Positions 39,601 to 49,892 of a stretch of DNA of 64,000 bases are shown piece after piece. The stretch covers positions 12,502,417 through 12,566,416 of the forward strand of contig NC_134415.1 in NCBI RefSeq assembly GCF_030867145.1. Reading direction: 5' to 3'. The stretch comes from Opisthocomus hoazin. Its lineage: Eukaryota; Chordata; Aves; Opisthocomiformes; Opisthocomidae. Position numbers and translations under genes: made by a program. Under the pieces are notes generated by a model. It searched no databases and had not been told where the DNA came from. It saw only the letters and a program-made list of their open reading frames with translations. Numbering within the stretch: position 1 is the stretch's first letter; each line of letters begins with the position of its first letter.

Positions 39601-41118
39601 AGTTCTTAATTCTGATTAAAAGTAATATGAAACCTATGGTAAAAGTAATTCTGCCTGTGCTCTGCCATCAGGCATTTTTTCACATTCTCTGTTGGTTAAC
39701 AAAAGGCTTTCCTACAGTAATGGATCTGTCTATTCTACATACCTTAATTTCTAATTATTAGTCTAACTTCCTTATTGTCATTTTTTAATTTCCCTTGGTA
39801 GCTGTGACTCATAGAGTGCCTGTGCCTTAGCCTTTGTGACTTATGTCTCTCTCTGCTTGTACTGGTCTCTTTATACTTACCCTTATCAATGCATCTTTGT
39901 TTGCATTTTTGTACCACTCCTTTTTTTGACTTTTAAGATCCTGAAAGAGCTCTTGATGAAGTCTTTTTGAGCTCCTGTTATATATCCTGACTTTCATCCC
40001 CAGAAGAACATTTTGCTGTTGGGCCTTTTAGTGCTCCCCTCCTATAGAAAAGAACAGCTTTTCATTTTTCCCTTCTGAGTTGCTTCCTATGGGATCACAA
40101 ACTCCCTCGCCTCTTTTTTTTTTTCCACTTTTCATACTCATTGTTGCAGGATCACTTCAATCTAAAATGCCTTTTATGCTTAGAGTCTGGCAACTAGAGG
40201 CATTTGTTGCATGGGAGGTTATGAATGTGATCACTGATTTTGATATAATGGACAAACTAGGGGGACTAGAGGCTGAGGGAAACTTGAACCTGGAAGGACT
40301 CATGTTACTCAAAATCAGATTAAATATCTAGAAGGGGAAAAGCTCTCATACATCAGGGCACAAACGAACCCCTGAATGGATTGGTATAGAAGAGATGGAT
40401 GGACCATTACTGTGGTCAGATACAGCTATTTCTGTGCTTTGTTGATAACCTGAGGGGTGGCAGAGTGGTGTATGGTCTGTCAGAAAGGGGGGAGAAAGCG
40501 ATTGCTTCTTCCACTGTCTGTCAATATGTGTGTATTTTTGGGATAATGATTAAATAAACATCAACGTTGCTACTGGCCATAATAGGGAACTGTTTTGTTT
40601 GGGTATGTGTGAGCTGCATATGGGATCAGATGCCAGTATCTCTGATGGTGGTGGTAGAGAGGAATTTCTCTGAAGGCTGATGAAGTTATTTTAAAGCTAG
40701 CCTCGTAGCAATTCATTTAGCTTATAAATGAAATATATGCAGCTGTTATCTAGAAAATACATGTGTGTGGGGACAGATAATTAAAGATGCAGTAGTTTTC
40801 ACACTGCAGTTAGTCTGTGTTCACCAGCAGGACTGGCGTCACGCTTCTTGTCCATTCTACGACATTCACGTCACGCATACCTGTAGGCGCATGACTGCTT
40901 GGAGCACCAAGAAGCTGACCTTCCTCAGTTGATGCCGTGTCTGTGTTTGTCAGAGGTATGACAGACAGGGATGGCAGCTTCAGTCATAATATTGCTCTGA
41001 AGTTCATGATTGTGTCAAACTCTTTTCTGCTTAAAAAAAGTACCAACAGTCCTTCAGCTGCTTGTTTGTTGTTTGTTTTTTAAACTGTTTAAACGATGTT
41101 CCCGTAATACCTAAAGTA

Positions 41119-41158
41119 TTTTCTTTTTTTTTTTTTCTTTTTTTTTTTGTTCTTTTTT
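41119..41158 (+). repeat. poly-T tract
   Basis: Several long T-runs are interrupted by single C or G. No element is recognised next to it. Confidence 0.85.
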
Positions 41159-42512
41159 GGATCTGTCGCTTGACATACGGTACATCACAGACTTTGGAAA
41201 CTCGGTTATGGCTTTCCACAGAGGCACTTTTTTTGTTTTGTGATTTCTGTTTGATTTCCTTACCAATTAATAAAATGGTTTTCCTACATTTTTAAGGGCA
41301 TTGCTGTGGATGAAGGAGCATTAGGCTTCTTAAGCATAGTCTACTGTGAGGTAGAAAGACCACCCATTTTCAAAATGTTCCACAGAACAAAAGATGTTCA
41401 TACTGACAAGTTCTATGTTCTGTCGTTGTAACACCAAACTATTAAGTAAAACTCTCCCTCAAGGCAAAGCATTTAATTTATTTTCCTTTGAATGAGTAAC
41501 GTGTTTATTAAGATGTACTAAGTGGCTAAATCCGGATTGTACTGTGGGCAAGGAAAATTGATTTATCACAGCTCTTTGGTATTGAATTTTTTATATTTAG
41601 TAGAATTATCTTTAGTTCTAGATTAAAGACAATATTTTGATAAGAGCAGTTGGATGAAGTATCAAATCCTGCTCTAGAATATGCAATGTGTTGTTTTAAA
41701 ACTCTTTCACTCAAGAAGTTGTGGTGGTGACTGATGAGAGATTCTGATGATGGATGCTTGCAGGAGTGAGCAAGACACATGAGCAGCATGTGCCTTCATT
41801 AGAGGTCTTATACTGAGTAAGGAAAAAACTTACTCTTCTTATGCAGACAGTGGATCTTCTTTTTGGGGAATGAAGACAGACATGGTCATGCTGAACTCTG
41901 ATTGTGTACTTTCAGTAGGGGTCATCTGGCCAGCATGGACTGTCATTAGAAGACATGACATTAGTTTTCTTGGACTAATACTAATTGTTTCACTGCGAGG
42001 ACAGAAGAAATGATGGGGAAAAAGGCTGAACTGAAGAAGGCAAAGAAAGGAATTCTGAGTATGGCATGGAAGTATTCCAAACATTATCTGCTTGTGAGTG
42101 ATTGCGGAGGTGGGAGACAGAGATGTTCTCTGTGTCTGCATTTATGTCTATACATGGGATCTCGATGTGTCGGAATAAGGGACTGAAGCTCGGGGAGGCA
42201 GTGGGCACACAAGAATTAGTGGTAACAATGAAAACCGAAAGAAAGTGAAAAGCCAACACCAGATGGTGTAACCTTGTGCAGTCCTACTCGGTCATCTGAT
42301 GGGGACACATGGTGCTGATTAAGCTTAGAACTGCAAATAATGATATAAATTAGATGGCTACCGGTAGACTGTTTACAATCCCTAGCTTTGCAAGATATTG
42401 TTACTTCATCTGAAAAACATCAACTCAGACAATCACGTCTAAAGCTTTTGGGAAAGTGTTTAAGGAAAGCCAGTGGTAACACTGCTAATGATTTCTCCTC
42501 CCCACCCACAGA

Positions 42513-42529
42513 CCCCCCCCCCCCCCCCC
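42513..42529 (+). repeat. C17 homopolymer
   Basis: Seventeen consecutive C follow a pyrimidine-rich CCTCCCCACCCACAGA stretch. The tract resembles a strong acceptor region by composition, but no exon signature follows it. Confidence 0.9.
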
Positions 42530-43359
42530 AGTGTTCCACCTTCTTTCTTTCCCTTAATTCTCTGCTGTTACTCTCACTTTTACACGTACTGTAGCTCTTG
42601 GCACGTTGGAACTACTCATGGGTTTTCATTCCACCTGGGACTTGAGCTCCGTCCTCTTGACTCTTCGAGTTTGGTTTGGGCATGGCTTTGTGACTGAGCT
42701 ATACCACAGAGATTCAGCAGTAAAACCTTCTCTGACAGACTGTGAAGCTGAGAAGGTCACAGTGATGCTCAGCCTCATTTCCTCCATCTGTGCAAAGCTG
42801 AAAAAAGGGTGGGATAAAATATTACCTGTCTTGCTTTACAGGGATTGCAAGCTGCCGAAGGAAGGGGTAATCTTTAACTGAGCACTTGAACAGTACGTAG
42901 CAGATGTGCCTCTGACTCTAGCTGATCTCTCTAAACCATAATATAACCGATGATGATAGTTTATATCACTTAGTTCTAGTGTAGCAACAAGGAATATTTA
43001 AGGAGGGATGAGAACTAGAAGTCCCGGTTTGCACACAGCTAATAGAGCCATCTCAAATTTTGTTGTAAGCTCTTTCTAAAACTTGGACCGAAGCTGACAC
43101 TCTAACTGTGCTACGTGCTTGATGTTGGAGCCTGTTAATTCTGACCTGTATGTGCTGGGTATCTCCCTGTGTAATCGCCCCAGACACCTGAGCACACAGA
43201 GATAAAGCCCAAATCATCTGGCTGACCAGGAATATGTCCACAGCAATTGTACAGAAATCAGGAACACACTTGTTAGTGAATACTAGTAGGCTATAGCTTA
43301 GCTTCCCATCCAAGACATTTCTCTGTAGCCCACATGTAGTTTATCTTTCCCATTTGTTC

Positions 43360-43454
43360 TTTTTTTTTTTTTTTTTTTTTTTTTGGGGGGGGGGGCAGTG
43401 GAGAGCAGCAATAATCTACAGAGCCTTCTGAATCTAATTTAGGCCCCCCCCCCC
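43360..43454. repeat. T25-G11 tract and inverted C11 tract
   Basis: Twenty-five T (43360-43384) run directly into eleven G (43385-43395). After 48 bp comes a run of eleven C (43444-43454). The G-run and C-run can pair as an inverted repeat. Such homopolymers are prone to length error, so the exact counts should be treated with caution. Confidence 0.88.
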
Positions 43455-45964
43455 AATCAAAAGTCTTATTTCCCCAGTAGCTGCAGACACAGCCATGTGG
43501 TCTAACTACTAACTACAAAATAGATTGCAGTCAATTCTGCCATCTGCTGATGATCCCTTCTGGCTGCTTGCCACCATGCTTGTGATGTATGGCTAAATCC
43601 AAATCAGCTGAGGACATTAGTAGGATTCGGCCTGTGCCATAGGTAGAGACAAAATGTGGCCTGGCTTTTGGTAAAATAATGATTTTTGTGCTACTAGAAT
43701 TATTATTCATGTTCCAAATCAGGATTGACAGGCAAGAATTGTATGTGTTCCTGTTGCAGCTTTGTTAACTATGTCATATAAATCTCTCAATTACTGCTGA
43801 TTGCAAAAAAAAAAAGTGGAAAGTGGCCAGTGTTTTGAATCTGAATGTCCTCAATCGCTGGAGAATATAGGCAGTAAGAGGGGATTAGTCTGTAAGGGAG
43901 TTAAACTTTGCCTGTATTGGTCTCAGGACATACCAAACTTGCTTCTATTGCAGTTTGGATACAGCTAAAAATTCAGCAATGAATTATTTGTGTGTTGATG
44001 ATTTGATGAGGGGGCCTTCCAGAAACAGCAGCTCTTGCAGTATTTGTGTTTTTGTGAGGAAAAAGTAAAGAATGGAGCGGAACTGTATCCAGCTGTTGAT
44101 CTGTACCTGTATTCCTAGTCCTTGCCTTGCCCTGGGTCCCCAGTGCTTTTCTGAAGGTATCCCAGCACCAAAACCTACCTCATGGGCCAATCTCCCAAAC
44201 CGTTGAAACATGAAGGGGACAAAAATGAGAGGAAACCTACGGTGAGCCTGCAGTAGAAGACTTACAGCACAAGCTATAAAGACACAATACTGAAAAAATC
44301 TCTGAAGACACAACTTCTTTTTTTTATCTTTTATATTTTTAATAAAAACACTTAATGTGACTGCAGTAGTTGGGATGGACATGGTCTCAACTCAGCTACA
44401 TGATGTCAGTCCTCATTTTTTAATATAGGCTTGTTACTAAAGGAGGGGAAACAGTAACTTCTGGTATATTGCACATCAGGCTGCATTTTAAGGGTTTTGC
44501 ACCTTCCTAAAGAAGAATCAGTTAAGTTCTAGCTGGCCCATGTTTCTGGTGTAGCATTTCTTACACGGTATTTCTAATGCTGTAAGTCAACTCCTTTGCA
44601 GTGGCTGAATGTGTATAGAACATACAGGAAGCAAAAGAATGTCCACTGGAGTATTTAAAACATATGTATGCTGGCAAGTAGGGTGTGAGAAAGACTTCAA
44701 AGAAATGGGGAGTACGGTGATATTTTGATAACAAATTATACCCAAGGAACATGCTTATTGACGGAATCTGTCCGTGAGATCTGCTTAGGTAAAGCTACCA
44801 AAGATCAGCGCAAAAGCATAAGGAAGGCTAGAGAAAGATCTGAGGAGGCATCAGAATATGACAAAATCATTAGAAATTTTAGCCTCCAATCCTGGAAGTA
44901 CTTACGTGGGTGCTTTATTTTATGCACTGTGACTAACTGTAAGAAAAGCAGCTGGAACTGCAGAGACCCTGATGCAGAGCAAGGGACAGACATTATATAG
45001 CTTCCGTCTGTGGTGTGATTTTGATGTGTTAAATGGCATCTACTTTGCAAAAAGGTTCTCCACCTTCTTGCATCACACCAGGCTGATTCCTTTGTGTTTT
45101 ACCTGAAATTCAAAGAGGACCTGGAAGTTGAGGGAAGTACAAAGAGGGGAAGAGTTTCTCCCCAACTGTGGCTTTCCAAAACCACTTTGTTCTTATTGCT
45201 TTCCAGTTCTAGATACTCCCTTTCTTCCCTCTTCTTGACTGGAGAAACAGAAAGTCACCCATTTATTAACAACAGTTCACATTCCCAGTAGAAAGACTAG
45301 ATATAAGTTGGGGTGAGGGAAGGGAGGGGAGAGAGTGAGTGGGTAGGAACTGAAGAGGTTCTTGGTCTTTGCAGTAATTCGAGCTCTGGCTTGGATTACT
45401 GCCAGGCACTGGGGGTTACAATGCTGTGGGAGGAGAAAAGGGGGTAGGTATACAGATTTATTTAGCAGTTAATTCAAGTGGTTTGTAAGCTTTTGAATGG
45501 CGAGCAATCAGCCCAGTAGGGGAGCTCTTCCACTGTGTCTTGTGATGCGTGCTTGCTATTAAGTGTTTATAACAGAACGAAAGCGTGTTGTGTTCAAACA
45601 CTGGGTACTTCACAAGCAGCATGCCTCTTAGCTGATCTAACAGACATCCTGTGTTTGGCTGGAGAAGTATAAGAGGTCAGCGTGGCCTTTTTTTCTTTTT
45701 TTCTCTGTATAATATTGTTTAAATTCTTGTTGACCTCCATCCTCTTATGAAATAACTGAAAAGTTAAACCCGCAAATTCAGCAGCTTTTCTTAAAACCTT
45801 AAATGGTTCACTGACACAGACATGGAGAAACAGAGCGTCAGTGTCTCCTTATCTGCCTGAGTGCCAGCCAGAATGCATAACTTTTTATTTGAACAAGATT
45901 CTAGACATTGAATAGATTTTTTTTTAAGTGGCCTTTAAATAATTGGAACTTGTGCCTTTTTGTT

Positions 45965-45985
45965 GTTATTATTTATTTATTTATG
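45965..45985 (+). repeat. (TTTA)n microsatellite
   Basis: About four TTTA units follow GTTGTTATTA. This is an ordinary short tandem repeat. Confidence 0.8.
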
Positions 45986-46260
45986 TTTTCAAGTACAAAC
46001 TTTTAAGTTTGCGCTTTTACTTTCTGTGCCCATAATCTTGCGTTGTATCAGGAATATCAAGCTTTCGAGCTGTCTTATCAAAGCCAAGCGTGGGAATGTA
46101 TGATTTGGGGTGGCAACAGGAAACGTTAACTGAAGTTATTAAATCTTAGCCGAAGGTGCTCTATGTAAAATTTTAGTTGTACAGTCAAGTTAAATTAATG
46201 TAAATAAAATAAAATGTCTTCTACAGTAGTCAGACCTGAAACATCTTCCTTTCTTGACAG

Positions 46261-46360
46261 ATGTCTATGGCTGTCAGGATAGGTCGTGGCAAGATGTGTA
46301 TCTGGGATACAGGAGAGATGCAGATGGCTTTGTGAAGTATTTTAGTGGTGAAGTGAGTAG
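46261..46360 (+). other. exon-like segment, possible alternative exon
   Basis: A 100-bp segment is bounded by a good acceptor (CTTCCTTTCTTGACAG ending at 46260) and a strong donor (GTGAGTAC at 46361). A second donor, GTGAGTAG, starts 8 bases earlier at 46353. One frame (from 46263) is open across the whole segment. The frame reached from KIF26B exon 2 (phase 0) begins ATG and meets TGA at 46333-46335. Inclusion in KIF26B mRNA would therefore truncate the protein after residue 155 plus 24 codons. The open-frame translation matches nothing I know. It could be a poison exon, a non-coding or alternative first exon, or chance splice-site look-alikes. Confidence 0.25.
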
Positions 46361-46622
46361 GTGAGTACATCTCCTGTGCTCAGATGGGGAGTTTCAAACT
46401 ATTTTCCTAGACTTTCCTTTGGTTGGCTGTGGGCGCAAAATGATTCTTTAGCCATAAGACTGGTGTTTAAGGACAGGGGAGGGGGAAGGGGCTGAGTTTC
46501 TGGGAAGAGGAGAGACCTGTTTTCGCAGAGGAGTTGTCCCAGTGCAAGCTGGTTGTCCAGCTGTGCAGTTGCCAGGACTTGTGTGTGTAGTGAATGAGGA
46601 AAGAGAGGCTGACATCTCCCGA

Positions 46623-48836
46623 CTCAGAATCACAGAATAGCAGGGGTTGGAAGGGACCTCTGTGGGTCATCTAGTCCAACCCTGCTGCCGAAGCAGGGTC
46701 ACCTACAGTAGGCTGCACAGGATCTTGTCCAGGCGGGTCTTGAATATCTCCAGAGAAGGAGACTCCACAACCTCCCTGGGCAGCCTGTTCCAGTGCTCCG
46801 TCACCCTCAGAGGGAAGAAGTTCTTCCTCATGTTCAGACGGAACTTCCTGTGCCTCAGTTTGTGCCCATTGCCCCTTGTCCTGTCACTGGGCACCACTGA
46901 AAAGAGCTTGGCCCCATCCTCCTGACACCCACCCTTCAGATATTTATAGGCATTTATAAGGTCCCCTCGCAGCCTTCTCTTCTTCAGGCTGAAGAAGCCC
47001 AGTTCCCTCAGCCTCTCCTCGTAGTGGAGATGCTCCAGTCCCCTCACCATCCTTGTAGCCCTCCGCTGGACTCTCTCCAGTAGCTCTTCATCCTTCTTGA
47101 ACTGGGGAGCCCAGAACTGGACACAGTACTCCAGATGAGGCCTCACCAGGGCAGTGTAGAGGGGAAGGAGAACCTCCCTTGTCCTGCTGGCCACACTCTT
47201 CTTGATGCACCCCAGGATCCCATTGGCTTTCTTGGCAGCCAGGGCACACTGCTGGCTCATGGTTAACCTGTCGTCCACCAGGACACCCAGGTCCCTCTCC
47301 GCAGAGCTGCTCTCCAGCAGGTCCACCCCAAGCCTGTACTGGTGCATGAGGTTGTTCCTCCCCAGGTGCAGGACCCTGCACTTACCCTTGTTGAACCTCA
47401 TCAGGTTCCTCTCTGCCCAGCTTTCCAGCCTATCCAGGTCACGCTGAATGGCAGCACAGCCTTCTGGTGTATCTACCACACCTCCCAGTTTGGTGTCGTC
47501 AGCAAACTTGCTGAGGGTACATTCTAACTCTTCATCCAGGTCGTTGATGAAGAAGTTAAACAAGACTGGGCCCAGTACTGACCCCTGAGGGACACCACTT
47601 GTCACCAGCCTCCAACTAGACTCAGCGCCGCTGATGACAACCCTCTGAGTTCTGCCATTCAGCCAGTTCTCTATCCACTTCACCGACCACTCATCCAGCC
47701 CACACTTCCTCAGCTTCCCTAGGAGGATATCATGGGAGACTGTGTCGAAAGCCTTGCTGAAGTGAAGGCAGACAACATCCATGGCTCTCCCTTCGTCTAC
47801 CCAGCCAGTCATGTCATCGTAGAAAGCTATCAGATTGGTCAGGCATGATTTCCCCTTGGTGAATCCATGCTGACTACTCCTGATAACCTTCTTTTCTTCC
47901 ACTTGCTTGATGATGGCCTCGAGGATAAGCTGCTCCATCACCTTACCCGGGATGGAGGTGAGGCTGACCGGCCTGTAGTTCCCTGGGTCCTCCTTCTTGC
48001 CCTTTTTGAAGATTGGAGTGACATTGGCCTTTCTCCAGTCCTCGGGCACCTCTCCTGTCCTCCAGGACCTCTCAAAGATGATGGAGAGTCGCTCAGCAAT
48101 GACATCCGCCAGCTCCCTCAGCACTCGTGGGTGCATTCCGTCGGGGCCCATGGATTTGTGGACATCCAGATCACTTAAGCGATCCCTCACACAGTCCTCC
48201 TCGACCAAGGGAAAGTCATCCTCTTTGTAGGCTTCTTCTCTTACCTCCGGGACCTGGGATTCCTGAGGGCCAGTCTTAGCACTGAAGACTGAAGCAAAGA
48301 AGGCATTCATTAGCTCTGCCTTTTCCGCATCCTCCGTCACCAGGACACCCGCCTCATTCAGCAGCGGCCCCACGTTGTCCCTAGCCTTCCTTTTGCTGCT
48401 GATGTAGTTGAAGAAGCCCTTCTTGTTGTTTTTGACATCCCTTGCCAGCTTCAATTCCAGGTGAGCCTTGGCCTTCCTCGTCGCATCCCTGCATGCTCTC
48501 ACTACGTTTCTGTACTCTTCCCAAGTGGCCTGTCCCTCTTTCCACATTCCATGCACCTTTCTCTTCCACCTGATCTCCGCTAGAAGCTCCTTGTTTAACC
48601 ATGCAGGTCTCCTGCCTCCTTTGCTAAATTTCTTTCTCAGGGGGATGCATTGCTCCTGTGCATGGAAGAAGTGTTGTTTAAAAAGCGACCAGCACTCATG
48701 GACCCCCCTGCCTTCGAGAGCCCTGGCCCACGGGATTCCTCCCAGTAGCTCCTTGAAGAGGGCAAAGTCAGCCCTCCTGAGGTCCAGGGTTTTGATCCTG
48801 CTTGTCGCCCTGCTTCCTCCATGCAGGATCCTGAAC
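46623..48836 (-). mobile_element. CR1 LINE copy, 5'-truncated, with intact RT ORF
   Basis: The element runs on the - strand from near the end of the endonuclease region (around 48836) through the linker, the complete reverse transcriptase and the C-terminal domain to the 3' UTR. It ends in two octamers, ATTCTGTG and ATTCTGAG (complement of 46623-46638). ORF1 and nearly all of the endonuclease are missing. The ORF is uninterrupted, unlike the other CR1 copies in this window, which suggests a younger insertion. A second CR1 in the same orientation begins about 230 bp away at 49063. I cannot identify a clear target-site duplication, which is usual for CR1. Confidence 0.95.
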
Positions 48837-48985
48837 GGACTCAGGATGGAAGGTTTCTGTTTTGCTGTGGAAACTAGGTGGCAGGTCCTGAAAAAAAGTG
48901 CAAGTCCCTGCCCAGAGGCGCCCCTCATTTCTGGGACCCTGGCTGCAGGAGAGTATCCGTCACCTGGTGCAGGTAAGGATTGCAT
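46703..48985 (-). CDS. CR1 ORF2 remnant: reverse transcriptase, 760 aa, no endonuclease
   Basis: The ATG at 48985 opens 760 codons. Residues 1-50 are not recognisable CR1 sequence and appear to come from the flank. CR1 homology starts at residue 51 (FRILHGGSR) with the linker ([20 protein letters not shown]). The RT follows, with [48 protein letters not shown], motif A ([14 protein letters not shown]), [15 protein letters not shown] and motif C FADDTK (D496, D497). The C-terminal CR1 block runs from about residue 560 to the end. The motif A aspartate, present as YLDFSKAFD in the CR1 copy at 11944-13116, is His408 here (CAC, complement of 47762-47764). In non-LTR RTs this Asp binds catalytic metal, so polymerase activity is probably lost. 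With no endonuclease and a poor 5' context, it is likely a fossil copy that happens to remain open. Confidence 0.85.
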   Translation of the reverse strand: MQSLPAPGDGYSPAARVPEMRGASGQGLALFFRTCHLVSTAKQKPSILSPFRILHGGSRATSRIKTLDLRRADFALFKELLGGIPWARALEGRGVHECWSLFKQHFFHAQEQCIPLRKKFSKGGRRPAWLNKELLAEIRWKRKVHGMWKEGQATWEEYRNVVRACRDATRKAKAHLELKLARDVKNNKKGFFNYISSKRKARDNVGPLLNEAGVLVTEDAEKAELMNAFFASVFSAKTGPQESQVPEVREEAYKEDDFPLVEEDCVRDRLSDLDVHKSMGPDGMHPRVLRELADVIAERLSIIFERSWRTGEVPEDWRKANVTPIFKKGKKEDPGNYRPVSLTSIPGKVMEQLILEAIIKQVEEKKVIRSSQHGFTKGKSCLTNLIAFYDDMTGWVDEGRAMDVVCLHFSKAFDTVSHDILLGKLRKCGLDEWSVKWIENWLNGRTQRVVISGAESSWRLVTSGVPQGSVLGPVLFNFFINDLDEELECTLSKFADDTKLGGVVDTPEGCAAIQRDLDRLESWAERNLMRFNKGKCRVLHLGRNNLMHQYRLGVDLLESSSAERDLGVLVDDRLTMSQQCALAAKKANGILGCIKKSVASRTREVLLPLYTALVRPHLEYCVQFWAPQFKKDEELLERVQRRATRMVRGLEHLHYEERLRELGFFSLKKRRLRGDLINAYKYLKGGCQEDGAKLFSVVPSDRTRGNGHKLRHRKFRLNMRKNFFPLRVTEHWNRLPREVVESPSLEIFKTRLDKILCSLL

Positions 48986-49062
48986 TTGACCCAGATCTTT
49001 GGAAAGTATTACTGCTGCTTCAGTGAATACTATGTGAAATCTGTTTTGGTTTAGGTCAGATA
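48837..49062. other. spacer between two CR1 copies
   Basis: These 226 bp separate two same-orientation CR1 copies. The - strand frame of the 760-codon ORF extends into this spacer for about 50 codons. I recognise no CR1 endonuclease motif or other known sequence here. Confidence 0.6.
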
Positions 49063-49892
49063 CACAGAATCACAGAATGGTAGGGGTTGGAAGGGACCTC
49101 TGGGGATCATCTAGTCCAACCCCCCTGCCAAAGCAGGGTCACCTAGAGCAGGTTACACAGAACCACGTCCATGCAGATTTTGAATATCTCCAGAGAAGGG
49201 GACTCCACAACCCCTCTGGGCAACCTGTTCCGGTGCTCCATCACCTTCAAAGTAAAGTTCTTCTTTGTGTTCAGATGGAGCTGCTTATGCTTCAGCTCAT
49301 GCCCATTGCCCCTTGTCCTGTCACTGGGCAACACTGAAAAGAGTCTGGCCCCGTCCTCCTGACACCCACCCTTCAGATATTTGTAAGCATTTAAAAGGTC
49401 CCATCTCAGCCTTCTCTTCTTTCAGGCTAAACAAGCCCAGCTCCCTCAGCCTTTCCTCATAGGAGAGATGCTCCAGTCCCCTCATCATCCTCGTAACCCA
49501 CCGCTGGACTCTCTCCAGTAGCTCCTCATCTTTCTTGAACTGGGGAGCCCAGAACCAGACGCAGTACTGCAGATGGGGCCTCACTAGGGCAGAGCAGAGG
49601 GGGGAGAAGAACCTCCCTCGACCTGCTGGCCACACTCCTCTTAATGCACCCCAGGAGACCACTGGCCTTCTTGGCAACAAGGGCACACTGCTGGCTCATG
49701 GTTAACCTGTCGTCCACCAGCACACCCAGGTCCCTCTCCACAGAGCTGCTCTCCAGCAGGTCCACCCCAAGCCTGTATTGGTGCATGGGGTTGTTCCTCC
49801 CCAGGTGCAGGACCCTGCATTTGTGCTTGTTGAACTTCATGAAGTTCCTCTCTTTCCAACTCTCCAGCCTGTCCAGGTCTCGCTGGATGGCA
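49063..49892 (-). mobile_element. CR1 LINE, 5'-truncated 3' fragment (pseudogene)
   Basis: On the - strand the copy begins at AIQRDLDRL, just downstream of the RT active site. It reads [49 protein letters not shown] and [13 protein letters not shown], and ends with two perfect ATTCTGTG octamers (complement of 49063-49078). Frame changes occur near 49830 and in the 49320-49600 region, so it is not coding. It closely resembles the neighbouring copy at 46623-48836 in the shared part. The abrupt 5' end at 49892 is typical 5' truncation. Confidence 0.95.

Larger units (their letters stand above)
30759..46622 (+). other. KIF26B: KIF26B intron 2, continued, no confirmed gene
   Basis: This long stretch has no exon I can tie to KIF26B. 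It contains several simple tracts (listed separately), a pyrimidine-rich zone at about 39280-40140, and an exon-like 100-bp segment at 46261-46360. The longest antisense ORF (35414-35893) matches no family I know and lacks codon or motif support. Confidence 0.6.

Noticed and set aside
43984..44382. 132-codon antisense ORF
   Set aside because: Unrecognised translation, with no neighbouring exon or regulatory signs.
48468..48989. 173-codon + strand ORF
   Set aside because: It is a shadow of the CR1 RT ORF on the opposite strand.
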